This document shows, piece by piece, positions 1 to 7,994 of a DNA stretch of 11,675 nucleotides; positions within the stretch are counted from its first letter, which is position 1, and every line of letters starts with the position of its first letter. Location of the stretch: NCBI GenBank assembly GCA_036163455.1, contig JAYZKL010000061.1, forward strand, positions 1-11,675, given 5' to 3'. Origin of the DNA: GCA-2701705 sp036163455 (GTDB lineage Bacteria; Pseudomonadota; Gammaproteobacteria; GCA-002705445; GCA-002716945). A program made the translations under genes and the position numbers. The notes beneath the pieces were generated by a model. It searched no databases. It saw only the letters and a program-made list of their open reading frames with translations, and was not told the origin of the DNA.

Positions 1-1947
1 GCACCTAGCAATATTACAAACTACATGCCTATATACAGAGTAGATGAGAGTAATGAGTTAGTAACACAATTTGACAAAGATGATATAGAAAATCTAGGTT
101 TAATAAAATTTGATATTCTTGGGTTGAGGACATTAACGATTATTGATAAAGCTATTAAAACAATAACGAAGAAATCAAAAGTAGATGAATTTGATTTTGA
201 GAGTAAGGATTTAGATGATAATAAAGTTTTTAAACTATTACAAAATAAATTAACAACGGGTGTTTTTCAACTAGAATCATTTGGCATGAAGCGATATATG
301 GGTAAATTAAAACCTGATTGTTTTAATGATATAGTTGCACTTGTTGCTTTATATAGACCTGGGCCATTAGGTACAAATATGGTCGATGACTTCATTAATA
401 ACAAACATGGAAGAGAAGTCCATTATGAACATCCACTTTTAGAAGATATATTGTCAGATACTTACGGACTTATACTTTACCAAGAGCAAGTAATGGAAAT
501 ATCTAGATCACTTGCTAATTATACTTTAGGTGAAGCTGATCTGTTACGAAGAGCAATGGGTAAAAAAAAGAAGAAAGACATGGAATTGCATAGAAAAAAA
601 TTCTTAGTTGGGTCAGAAGAGAATGGAATAAATAAACATATTGCAAATTCTATTTTCTCAAAAATGGAAAAATTTGCTGGATATGGTTTTAATAAATCAC
701 ACTCTGTAGCTTATGCTAACATAGCTTATCAAACTGCATATCTAAAATCCTACTATCCATCTGAATTTCTTGCTGCTGCAATGTCATCTGATATGGATAA
801 AACTGAAAAAATAATTACACTAAATGATGCTTGTAAGGAGATGGGAATAAATATTCTAATTCCTAATATCAATACATCTAATGTGTACTTTGAATCCATA
901 GACAGAAACAATATATTATTTGGATTAGCTGCGATCAAAGGTGTTGGAAATGCTGCATCAGAACACATAATTAATGAAAGAGAGAAAAACGGACCATATA
1001 AAAATCTTTATAATTTTTGCGAAAGAGTTCCTCACAATGTTGTCAATATAGGAACATTAGAATCTTTAGTATACTCAGGCTCTTTTGATGAATTTGGTGA
1101 AAAGAGAAGTTATTTAATAGAATCGTTGAATAAAGCAATAGCATATGGTTCGCAACGACAGTCAGCTGTTTCTATGGGCCAAAAAGAATTATTTAGTAAT
1201 GATTCAACAACAGTTATGAAAGATGATGGAAAACAGAATAGTTTGCATGCCCTTAATGGTAAAAACACTAAATATAGTAAACATGAAATTTTAACTCAAG
1301 AAAGAAATATGATTGGTTTCTATATTTCTGGTCATCCTATGAAAGAATACCAGAATGAAATAAGCAATATGTCTATACCAAATATTTACTCGTATTATAA
1401 TGAATTTTATTCCAACAGCAGAGGAAATCAAGGAGTTGATAATACTGTTGTTTGTGGAGTGATAATTAATGTTAGACAACAAAGGGCAGGTAAAGAAAAA
1501 TTTATTTACATTATTACTGTTGATGATTCTACTGGAAGGATTCAGATAATATTATATGATGAAATATATTTTAAATATAGATCCTTAATAACAGAAAATA
1601 AAATATTATTTTTTCGTGGAAAAATAGCCATAGATGATTTTGATTCACAATTAACACTTAGGGCTACAACAATATTTGATTATGAAGAAGCAATAAACAA
1701 ATTCTCGAAAAAGATTGAACTTACTCTAGATTCAGAAAAATCTAATCCTCAACTTCTAAATAATATTGACCAAATCTTAAAACCTTGTAAAAGTGGCAAT
1801 TGTGAGTTAACAATTAAATGTGAAACTAAAGGTCTCACAGTACCATTAGTAATGGATAAACAATGGCATATATTTCCTACAACAACCTTAATAAATAACC
1901 TTAAAGAACTATTAGGAAATGAAAACATAAAAGTCAAATATCAATAG
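1..1947 (+). CDS. dnaE: DNA polymerase III alpha subunit, C-terminal part (5'-truncated by window)
   Basis: Catalytic subunit of the replicative DNA polymerase III holoenzyme. The frame is open from base 1 (APSNITNYMPIY, like E. coli APTKITDFAPLY), so the ATG at 25 is internal and the true start lies upstream. The 648 residues present correspond to about residue 513 to the end of the roughly 1160-residue E. coli protein. Visible in order (numbered from the window edge): KFDILGLRTL with the third catalytic Asp (residue 38, equivalent to E. coli D555); ALYRPGPL and the LLRRAMGKK finger region; GYGFNKSHSVAYA; a helix-hairpin-helix around residues 307-325 (FGLAAIKGVGNAA); the internal beta-clamp-binding pentapeptide QKELF at residues 394-398; ERNMIGFYISGHP; and an OB fold around 480-560. 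The first two catalytic aspartates are outside the window. The C-terminal tau-binding region ends normally. This is the DnaE1 type, with both the OB fold and the clamp motif. Confidence 0.97.
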   Translation, partial: APSNITNYMPIYRVDESNELVTQFDKDDIENLGLIKFDILGLRTLTIIDKAIKTITKKSKVDEFDFESKDLDDNKVFKLLQNKLTTGVFQLESFGMKRYMGKLKPDCFNDIVALVALYRPGPLGTNMVDDFINNKHGREVHYEHPLLEDILSDTYGLILYQEQVMEISRSLANYTLGEADLLRRAMGKKKKKDMELHRKKFLVGSEENGINKHIANSIFSKMEKFAGYGFNKSHSVAYANIAYQTAYLKSYYPSEFLAAAMSSDMDKTEKIITLNDACKEMGINILIPNINTSNVYFESIDRNNILFGLAAIKGVGNAASEHIINEREKNGPYKNLYNFCERVPHNVVNIGTLESLVYSGSFDEFGEKRSYLIESLNKAIAYGSQRQSAVSMGQKELFSNDSTTVMKDDGKQNSLHALNGKNTKYSKHEILTQERNMIGFYISGHPMKEYQNEISNMSIPNIYSYYNEFYSNSRGNQGVDNTVVCGVIINVRQQRAGKEKFIYIITVDDSTGRIQIILYDEIYFKYRSLITENKILFFRGKIAIDDFDSQLTLRATTIFDYEEAINKFSKKIELTLDSEKSNPQLLNNIDQILKPCKSGNCELTIKCETKGLTVPLVMDKQWHIFPTTTLINNLKELLGNENIKVKYQ

Positions 1948-1956
1948 TTATTTTTG

Positions 1957-1973
1957 TAATTTTGTTTATAATT
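1957..1973 (+). promoter_or_regulatory. Putative accA promoter, -10 region
   Basis: The 36-nt gap between dnaE and accA contains a perfect TATAAT at 1967-1972, preceded by TAATTTTGTT (1957-1966). No good TTGACA-like -35 is visible; the best candidate, TAGTTA at 1945-1950, is poor. If the -10 is real, transcription would begin near 1979, only about 5 nt before the accA ATG, giving an almost leaderless mRNA. This would fit the absence of a Shine-Dalgarno sequence before accA. The region closely resembles the one before pyrG. TATAAT is common by chance in DNA this AT-rich, so the call rests mainly on position and on the resemblance. Confidence 0.5.
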
Positions 1974-1983
1974 AATTTAACTT

Positions 1984-2946
1984 ATGAGAGAATTTAATCC
2001 TAATTATTTAGATTTTGAGCAGCCACTTCTTGAAATAGAAGCTGAAATAAACTCGCTTAAAAATAACCATGAAAAAACAGAAAAAATGCAAAGCGAGATA
2101 TCAAAGTTATCGAACGAATATGAAACAAAAACAACTAAAATCTTTGATGGCTTAACTGATTGGCAAATTTCACAACTAGCTCGGCATCCTCTAAGACCGT
2201 ATTCACTTGACTACATTTCGCAAGTTTTTTCAGAATTTACAGAACTCCATGGAGATAGAATGTTTGGAGATGATCCTGCAATAATTACAGGTATAGGTAA
2301 AATTGAAAGACATGACTTTGTTTTTATTGGACATCAAAAAGGTAGAGATGCCAAAGAAAAAGTTCAACGTAACTTTGGTATGCCTAAACCAGAAGGTTAT
2401 AGAAAGGCCTTACGTGTAATGAAGATGGCTGAAAAGTTTAAACTTCCTATCATTACATTCATTGATACACCAGGAGCCTATCCTGGGATAGATGCAGAAT
2501 CAAGAAATCAAAGTCAAGCAATTGCTGAAAATTTATACACTATGTCTAATTTATCAGTACCAATCATATGTATAATAATAGGTGAAGGCGGTTCTGGTGG
2601 AGCTTTAGCTATAGGTATAGGCGATAAAATTGCAATGCTTCAATACAGCATATATTCAGTTATTAGCCCTGAAGGCTGTGCTTCTATTTTATGGAAAGAT
2701 GCAAAAATGGCTGAAAAGGCAGCAGAGGCACTATGCATAACTGCACCCAAATTATTAGACCATAAACTAATAGATATTATTATCCCTGAGCCACTCGGCG
2801 GCGCACATAGGGATTATGCTGCTATGAGTTCTTCTTTAAAAATGAATTTAATTTCTATTTTAGATGAGCTTAAGCTGCAAAGCATAAGTGATTTATTGTC
2901 ATCACGTAAGAAAAAACTAGAGTCTTATGGAGATTATCAAGTCTGA
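1984..2946 (+). CDS. accA: Acetyl-CoA carboxylase carboxyltransferase subunit alpha
   Basis: Alpha half of the carboxyltransferase component of acetyl-CoA carboxylase. With AccD it moves the carboxyl group from biotin on AccB to acetyl-CoA, making malonyl-CoA in the cytoplasm, the first committed step of fatty acid synthesis. At 320 residues it matches E. coli AccA (319) from end to end. The N-terminus (NYLDFEQPLLEIEAEI) is the family opening and supports this ATG. Further family blocks are WQISQLARHPLRPYSLDY, GHQKGRDAKE (from residue 116), NFGMPKPEGYRKALR, ITFIDTPGAYPG, the glycine-rich oxyanion-hole segment GEGGSGGALAIG (from residue 200), YSVISPEGCASILWK and IIPEPLGGAHR. No ribosome binding site is visible upstream. 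The gene's last 20 nt overlap the start of tilS, so the two are probably co-transcribed and translationally coupled. Confidence 0.98.
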   Translation: MREFNPNYLDFEQPLLEIEAEINSLKNNHEKTEKMQSEISKLSNEYETKTTKIFDGLTDWQISQLARHPLRPYSLDYISQVFSEFTELHGDRMFGDDPAIITGIGKIERHDFVFIGHQKGRDAKEKVQRNFGMPKPEGYRKALRVMKMAEKFKLPIITFIDTPGAYPGIDAESRNQSQAIAENLYTMSNLSVPIICIIIGEGGSGGALAIGIGDKIAMLQYSIYSVISPEGCASILWKDAKMAEKAAEALCITAPKLLDHKLIDIIIPEPLGGAHRDYAAMSSSLKMNLISILDELKLQSISDLLSSRKKKLESYGDYQV

Positions 2947-4219
2947 ACAAAGAATTATATCTGAATGCAGAGATTTTCTATCTAGCGTTGAGACAAATTC
3001 ATTTTTAATTGCATTCAGTGGTGGATGCGACTCTACTGTTTTATTGCATTGCTTAAACAAATTAAAAAAAGAGTTTAAATTAAATATAAGAGTCATTCAT
3101 ATCAACCATAACTACACAAAAGAGTCTGAATTATTTTCAGTTCACTGCAAAAATATCTGTGAAGGATATAATTTAGAATATATATGCTCAAATATATATT
3201 TAGATAGTGATTCAAATGTTGAAGAACAATTAAGAAATAAGAGATACGATGCCTTAACAAGCATTGCTTATAAGAACGAGTATGTTGTAACGGCTCACCA
3301 TTTTGATGATCAAATTGAGACATTTTTTTTACGTCTGATGAGAGGATCTAGCAACAAAGGCTTATCATGCATGTCTATGTTAACTAAATTAAATAACCAT
3401 GTAATTAGTAGACCATTACTAAATATAAATAAATTAGATATTAAAAATTACCAAAAGAAAAATAAGTTAAATTTTATAGAAGATAGTAGTAATAAATTTA
3501 ATAAATTTGATAGAAACTTTATAAGGAATGAAATCGTCCCTAAACTTAAGAAGAGATGGAAAGGACTTAACAGTGTAATGAAGAACAATATAGAGCACCA
3601 AAGGATTCATTCTATAATTTTAGATGATTTGATACTTGAAAAATTAAATCATATTTATGATAAATTCTCTAAAAAGCTTTCAATATCAAAAATAAAACAA
3701 GAAAATAGCTATATACAAGCAGAATTAATTCATAAATGTTTTTTATTAGAAAATCAAATATCATTAAATCATAATCAAGTTAATGAGATATTAAACAATA
3801 TTATTAATACTGATAAAGACTCAACTCCGGAATTTACTTTCCATACTTTTTCAATTCGAAAATATCAAGGCTTTTTATACTTTTTAAATAAATCAGACAA
3901 CAACAATAATTATAATTCTAAGCAATGGGATTTAGGTAATGATTTAAAATTTAATGAACTCACTATCAAAATATCTAAATTAAAAGAGCTTGGCATCTAT
4001 AATTTTTTACATATCAATAAACCTGTAACTGTTAGGAGAAGAGAGGGCGGAGAAAAGATTAAAGTAAATTCAAAATTCCATCAAAAACTGAAGAAAATAT
4101 TTCAATCAAAAAATGTGCCTATCTGGGAAAGAGAAGCATATGCATTTATATATGTTAAAGAAGAGTTGATTGCTGTATATGGGCCTAATGACATCATAAT
4201 TTCAAATACAAGGCATTAA
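2927..4219 (+). CDS. tilS: tRNA(Ile)-lysidine synthetase
   Basis: Cytoplasmic PP-loop ATPase that attaches lysine to C34 of the CAU-anticodon tRNA-Ile, converting it to lysidine so that it reads AUA and accepts isoleucine. The 430 residues compare with 432 in E. coli. The N-terminal catalytic domain has the PP-loop SGGCDS at residues 31-36, HHFDDQIET starting at 124, RLMRGSSNKGLSCM, and RNFIRNEIVP at 196-205. A middle domain and the TilS C-terminal domain follow from about residue 365 (VRRREGGEKI, then KLKKIFQSKNVPIWERE). The ATG lies inside accA with a 20-nt overlap and only a weak AGAG (2919-2922) upstream; the distance from start to PP-loop fits the family. AUA codons are frequent in the AT-rich genes here (for example IIEN and FIEKI-type stretches written with ata), so the enzyme's job matters in this genome. 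The middle and C-terminal domains are less conserved than the N-terminus. Confidence 0.95.
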   Translation: MEIIKSEQRIISECRDFLSSVETNSFLIAFSGGCDSTVLLHCLNKLKKEFKLNIRVIHINHNYTKESELFSVHCKNICEGYNLEYICSNIYLDSDSNVEEQLRNKRYDALTSIAYKNEYVVTAHHFDDQIETFFLRLMRGSSNKGLSCMSMLTKLNNHVISRPLLNINKLDIKNYQKKNKLNFIEDSSNKFNKFDRNFIRNEIVPKLKKRWKGLNSVMKNNIEHQRIHSIILDDLILEKLNHIYDKFSKKLSISKIKQENSYIQAELIHKCFLLENQISLNHNQVNEILNNIINTDKDSTPEFTFHTFSIRKYQGFLYFLNKSDNNNNYNSKQWDLGNDLKFNELTIKISKLKELGIYNFLHINKPVTVRRREGGEKIKVNSKFHQKLKKIFQSKNVPIWEREAYAFIYVKEELIAVYGPNDIIISNTRH

Positions 4220-4237
4220 TATTCCTATATTTTCTGC

Positions 4238-4255
4238 TAATTTTCGTCTATAATT
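4238..4255 (+). promoter_or_regulatory. Putative pyrG promoter, -10 region
   Basis: The 49-nt gap between tilS and pyrG, the longest in the window, carries a perfect TATAAT at 4249-4254 inside TAATTTTCGTCTATAATT (4238-4255). The same arrangement stands before accA, differing by one inserted base and one substitution. No recognisable -35 is present at the usual spacing. The predicted start near 4261 would give a leader of about 8 nt before the pyrG ATG, with no Shine-Dalgarno sequence in it. The gap contains no hairpin or other sign of a terminator for tilS. This is a pattern call that needs transcript data. Confidence 0.5.
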
Positions 4256-4268
4256 TCATAAGTTATAT

Positions 4269-5888
4269 ATGACAAGATACGTTTTTATTACAGGTGGCGT
4301 AGTGTCTTCTCTTGGAAAAGGCATCGCAGCAGCCTCCCTAGCGTCCTTGTTCAAACTAAGAGGCTACAAAGTTTCACTTCAAAAACTTGACCCATACATC
4401 AATCTTGATCCTGGCACAATGAGTCCATTTCAACATGGCGAGGTATTTGTAACTGAAGATGGAGCTGAAACAGATTTAGATTTAGGGCACTACGAAAGAT
4501 TTGTTGGAATAAAAACATCGCAGGATAGCAATGTCACAGCAGGAAGGATTTATTCTAATGTTATTAATAAAGAAAGAAAAGGTGATTATTTAGGTAGTAC
4601 TGTCCAAGTAATACCACACATCACAGATGAAATAAAAAAATTAATTGTTAAGGGATCTAAAAAATCAGATATTGCTTTTGTTGAAGTAGGTGGAACTGTA
4701 GGTGATATAGAATCTTTACCTTTCTTAGAAGCTATTAGACAATTAAACCTTGAACTAGGTGATTCAAAATCAATATTTATTCATCTTACATTATTGCCTA
4801 AAATAGATGTTACAAATGAGATAAAAACAAAACCCACCCAGCACTCAGTTAAGGAATTACGTTCAATAGGAATCCAACCAGACATGCTGCTGTGCAGAGG
4901 TAAAGATGACCTCAATCAAAAGATTAAAAGTAAAATTGCTCTATTTACAAACGTACCAAAGGATGCAGTATTTTCTGCAAAAGATACGGATTCAATATAT
5001 AACATCCCATTGAATTTCAAAGAACAAAAAATTGACGACTATATTATCAATAACTTTAAAATCAAATCAAAGAAAATAAATTTAAAACCATGGAAAGACC
5101 TTCAATCTAAAATCAAGAAGAGGAAGAAACAAATTGACATAGTAATGATTGGAAAATATATTGATTTAGTTGATTCTTATAAATCCCTAAATGAAGCAGT
5201 TTTTCATGCTGGCGTATATAATGACAAAATTGTTAACGTAAATTATATTGACTCAGAAACGATAACTAAAAAAAATATCAAACTACTAAATAAAATGAAT
5301 GGAATTATAGTTCCAGGAGGTTTTGGTAATAGGGGGGTTGAAGGGAAAATATTAGCTGCTGAGTTTGCAAGAATTAACAGTATTCCATATTTTGGTATTT
5401 GTTTAGGGATGCAAATTGCAGTTATAGAGTATGCAAGAAATTGTATTTATCTATCAAAAGCAAATAGCACTGAGTTTCATAAAAATACACCAAATCCAGT
5501 TATAGCATTGGTAACTGAGTGGAAAAACTACAAAGGGAAAAAAGTATTAGCGGATCAAGAAAATTATGGTGGCACTATGAGGTTAGGAGCTCAAACATGT
5601 AATCTATCCAATAAATCTTTAGCTTATAAAATGTATAATAAGAAAACAATAATAGAAAGACATCGTCATCGTTATGAAGTAAATAAAAATTATATCGAAA
5701 AGTTTAAAGGGTCAGAATTAGTATTTACCGGAATTTCTAAAAAAGATAATTTAATGGAAATAGCCGAAATAAAGAATCATCCATGGTATTTAGGTTGTCA
5801 ATTTCATCCTGAATTCACCTCTTCTCCTGTGAAAGGACACCCATTATTTAATGGCTTCATAAAAGCCTCAATCAATAATAAAATTTAA
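4269..5888 (+). CDS. pyrG: CTP synthase (glutamine-hydrolysing)
   Basis: Makes CTP from UTP, ATP and glutamine, the last step of de novo pyrimidine nucleotide synthesis. The 539 residues compare with 545 in E. coli. The N-terminal synthetase domain opens with GGVVSSLGKG (residues 9-18), supporting this ATG, and continues with KLDPYINLDPGTMSPFQHGE, TEDGAETDLDLGHYERF and EVGGTVGDIES, the nucleotide and Mg-binding blocks. The C-terminal class I glutamine amidotransferase domain (from about residue 285) has PGGFGNRG, the nucleophile Cys378 in FGICLGMQ, and the His513/Glu515 pair in FHPEF, so the triad is complete. CTP also feeds the next steps here: IspD uses CTP, and KDO is activated by CTP in LPS synthesis. 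The TAA stop is followed at once by the kdsA ATG. No ribosome binding site is visible before the start. Confidence 0.98.
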   Translation: MTRYVFITGGVVSSLGKGIAAASLASLFKLRGYKVSLQKLDPYINLDPGTMSPFQHGEVFVTEDGAETDLDLGHYERFVGIKTSQDSNVTAGRIYSNVINKERKGDYLGSTVQVIPHITDEIKKLIVKGSKKSDIAFVEVGGTVGDIESLPFLEAIRQLNLELGDSKSIFIHLTLLPKIDVTNEIKTKPTQHSVKELRSIGIQPDMLLCRGKDDLNQKIKSKIALFTNVPKDAVFSAKDTDSIYNIPLNFKEQKIDDYIINNFKIKSKKINLKPWKDLQSKIKKRKKQIDIVMIGKYIDLVDSYKSLNEAVFHAGVYNDKIVNVNYIDSETITKKNIKLLNKMNGIIVPGGFGNRGVEGKILAAEFARINSIPYFGICLGMQIAVIEYARNCIYLSKANSTEFHKNTPNPVIALVTEWKNYKGKKVLADQENYGGTMRLGAQTCNLSNKSLAYKMYNKKTIIERHRHRYEVNKNYIEKFKGSELVFTGISKKDNLMEIAEIKNHPWYLGCQFHPEFTSSPVKGHPLFNGFIKASINNKI

Positions 5889-6698
5889 ATGAAAACAAAT
5901 ATTACAATTGGAAAATCTAATGAATTATGTTTAATTTCAGGTCCTTGTGCTATTGAGTCAGAAGAATTAGTAATGAGGGTAGCTGAAAAAATATGTAAAA
6001 TTACAGAAAATCTACCTATATCCTATGTATTTAAGTCATCATTTGATAAAGCAAATAGATCCTCTATAAAATCTCCTAGAGGAGTTGGATTAGAAAAAGG
6101 CCTAGAGATTTTAGCTAAGATTAAGAATACATATAGTATTCCTGTATTAACAGATGTGCATGAGGATACACCACTAGATGAAGTTGCTGATGTTGTAGAT
6201 ATTATACAAACACCTGCTTTTCTTTGTCGCCAAACTAATTTTATAACTAAAGTTGCATCAACAATGAAACCAGTAAATATTAAAAAAGGCCAATTTTTAT
6301 CTCCCAAAGAAATGATTAATGTTGTAGATAAGGCCAAATCTACAGGAAATAATAATATTTTTGTGTGCGAAAGAGGTGTTTCATTTGGATATAATAATTT
6401 AGTCTCTGATATGAGGTCATTAATAATTTTAAGAGAAACGAATTGTCCAGTAATCTTTGATGCATCACATTCTGTCCAGCAACCAGGTATTGATGGTAGC
6501 CAGTCTGGAGGTGAGAGCAAATTTATATCTACTTTAGCAAAAGCAGCAGTTGCTGTTGGTATTGATGGCTTATTCATAGAAACTCATCCTGAGCCCAACA
6601 AAGCATTAAGTGATGGAAAAAACTCTTTACCTCTTGATGATTTAGAAAAGCTGATTACAAAATTAGTTGAAATTAACAAGATATCAAAATCTGCATAA
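5889..6698 (+). CDS. kdsA: 3-deoxy-8-phosphooctulonate (KDO-8-P) synthase, metal-dependent type
   Basis: Condenses phosphoenolpyruvate with arabinose 5-phosphate to KDO-8-phosphate, precursor of the KDO sugars joining lipid A to the LPS core. The 269 residues are shorter than the 284 of E. coli and close to the short Aquifex enzyme. Family blocks are SGPCAIES, FKSSFDKANRSS, TDVHED, FLCRQTNF, KKGQFLSP, FGYNNLVSDMRS, FDASHSVQ, FIETHPEP and ALSDGKNSLPL. The Cys in SGPCAIES (Cys20) marks the metal-dependent class; E. coli, which needs no metal, has Asn there. The other ligands are also present: His194, Glu231 and Asp242. Their spacing (174, 37 and 11 residues) equals that of Cys11/His185/Glu222/Asp233 of the Aquifex enzyme as I recall it. 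FLCRQT and KKGQF also side with that class (E. coli FLARQT, KKPQF). A DAHP synthase is less likely because of the KANRSS and FLCRQT motifs. The ATG abuts the pyrG stop, implying coupling. Confidence 0.96.
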   Translation: MKTNITIGKSNELCLISGPCAIESEELVMRVAEKICKITENLPISYVFKSSFDKANRSSIKSPRGVGLEKGLEILAKIKNTYSIPVLTDVHEDTPLDEVADVVDIIQTPAFLCRQTNFITKVASTMKPVNIKKGQFLSPKEMINVVDKAKSTGNNNIFVCERGVSFGYNNLVSDMRSLIILRETNCPVIFDASHSVQQPGIDGSQSGGESKFISTLAKAAVAVGIDGLFIETHPEPNKALSDGKNSLPLDDLEKLITKLVEINKISKSA

Positions 6699-6702
6699 CA
6701 AA

Positions 6703-6707
6703 AAGGA
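6703..6707 (+). promoter_or_regulatory. Ribosome binding site supporting the TTG start of eno
   Basis: AAGGA lies 6 nt before the TTG at 6714, in the 15-nt gap after kdsA. It is one of only two clear Shine-Dalgarno-like sequences in the window. It decides the start: enolases open with a short stretch before GRQIIDSRGNPT, and no ATG lies between the kdsA stop and that motif. Confidence 0.75.
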
Positions 6708-6713
6708 TTTAAG

Positions 6714-7994
6714 TTGAGTAAGATAAAAAAAATTTCTGGAAGACAAATTATAGATTCAAGAGGGAATCCTACCATCGAAGCCAATTTGACTTTTGATTCA
6801 GGTATAACTGGGCGAGGTATGTCTCCATCAGGAGCTTCAACTGGAAAATTGGAAGCATTAGAGTTAAGGGATAATGATAATTCAATTTACCTAGGTAAGT
6901 CTGTACTTAAAGCTGTTAATAATATTAATACTACAATATCAAATAATCTTGATACTAATTTTGACTATGATCAATCCTCTTTTGATAAATTTCTAATAGA
7001 TAGCGATGGGACCGAAAATAAAAGCAACTATGGAGCTAATGCAATCTTGGCATTATCACTTGCATTTGCTCATGCAAATGCTAATGAAAAAAATCAACCC
7101 CTATATAAATCATTTACTAGGCAACAGAACTATACTCTACCTGTTCCTTTAATGAATATTATTAATGGAGGCGCTCATGCTAATAATAATTTAGACTTTC
7201 AAGAATTTATGATTTTACCAATTGGTTTCAAAACATTTAGTGAATCTTTGAGAGCTGGAGTTGAGACATTTCATACTTTGAAGGAAATCTTAAATAAGAA
7301 AGGCATGAGTACTTCAGTAGGAGATGAAGGTGGTTTTGCTCCAAATGTAAAAGATAATGAAGAAGCTTTAAATTTATTATTGGAAGCAATTAATCAAGCT
7401 GGTTATATTCCCGGCGAAAATATATATTTAGGATTAGATGTTGCGAGCTCAGAATTTTATAGCAATGGAGTTTATACTCTTAATTCTATTAATAAAACTC
7501 TAAAAAGCGATGAATTATCAAATTACTTAGAAGATTTATGTGATAAATACCCGATAATTAGCATTGAAGATGGTATGGCTGAAGATGATTGGGATGGATG
7601 GAGAATCCTTACTAAATCATTGGGCGAAAAGGTGCAATTAGTTGGTGATGATATATTTGTAACAAATCCAGAAATACTTATGAAAGGAATAGACGAAAAA
7701 GTCGCAAACTCTATTTTAATAAAATTAAATCAAATAGGAACCGTTACAGAAACATTAAATACAATAGAATTAGCAAGAAAGCATGACTATAATTATATTA
7801 TCTCACATAGATCAGGCGAAACAGAAGATGTAACAATTGCTGATTTGTCTGTTGCTACATTTTCAGGCCAAATTAAAACAGGTTCTCTATCAAGATCGGA
7901 TAGAACATCAAAATATAATCAGTTATTGAGAATAGAAGAGGATATAGGATTAAATAACTATAATTCAAATAATGTTTTTGGTAAATGGCTGTGA
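6714..7994 (+). CDS. eno: Enolase (phosphopyruvate hydratase)
   Basis: Interconverts 2-phosphoglycerate and phosphoenolpyruvate in glycolysis and gluconeogenesis; in many gammaproteobacteria it is also part of the RNA degradosome. The 426 residues compare with 432 in E. coli. Translation starts at TTG, giving MSKIKKISGRQIIDSRGNPT. Visible blocks are the active-site loop SPSGASTGK, NYGANAILALSLA, MNIINGGAHANN, the catalytic Glu205 in GDEGGFAPN, metal ligands in LDVASSEFY, SIEDGM and GDDIFVTN, the catalytic Lys337 in ILIKLNQIGT, and the signature ISHRSGETED followed by IKTGSLSRSDR. All expected catalytic and Mg-binding residues are there. PEP made by enolase is also the substrate of the upstream KdsA. 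The 3' end overlaps the start of ftsB. Confidence 0.98.
   Translation: MSKIKKISGRQIIDSRGNPTIEANLTFDSGITGRGMSPSGASTGKLEALELRDNDNSIYLGKSVLKAVNNINTTISNNLDTNFDYDQSSFDKFLIDSDGTENKSNYGANAILALSLAFAHANANEKNQPLYKSFTRQQNYTLPVPLMNIINGGAHANNNLDFQEFMILPIGFKTFSESLRAGVETFHTLKEILNKKGMSTSVGDEGGFAPNVKDNEEALNLLLEAINQAGYIPGENIYLGLDVASSEFYSNGVYTLNSINKTLKSDELSNYLEDLCDKYPIISIEDGMAEDDWDGWRILTKSLGEKVQLVGDDIFVTNPEILMKGIDEKVANSILIKLNQIGTVTETLNTIELARKHDYNYIISHRSGETEDVTIADLSVATFSGQIKTGSLSRSDRTSKYNQLLRIEEDIGLNNYNSNNVFGKWL

Noticed and set aside
25..27. ATG at 25 as the start of the first gene
   Set aside because: The same frame is open back to base 1, and those codons match DnaE (APSNITNY like E. coli APTKITDF), so this is an internal methionine of a truncated dnaE.
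4220..4268. Rho-independent terminator or attenuator before pyrG, as in Gram-positive pyrG control
   Set aside because: I see no GC-rich inverted repeat with a T-run in the 49-nt gap, and no C-run at the predicted transcript start; only the -10-like box is supportable.
6023..6577. 184-codon open frame on the - strand inside kdsA
   Set aside because: It lies wholly opposite kdsA, which has complete catalytic motifs. Its peptide shows no recognisable family and a composition typical of an antisense shadow, so its length is explained by codon bias of kdsA.
5889..6698. DAHP synthase instead of KDO-8-P synthase
   Set aside because: The families share the GPCAIES fold, but FDKANRSS, FLCRQT, the KdsA-like length and the pyrG-kdsA-eno context point to KDO-8-P synthase.
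6584..6784. - strand open frame spanning the kdsA-eno junction
   Set aside because: It overlaps the conserved ends of both genes and shows no family resemblance or start signal; read as a shadow.
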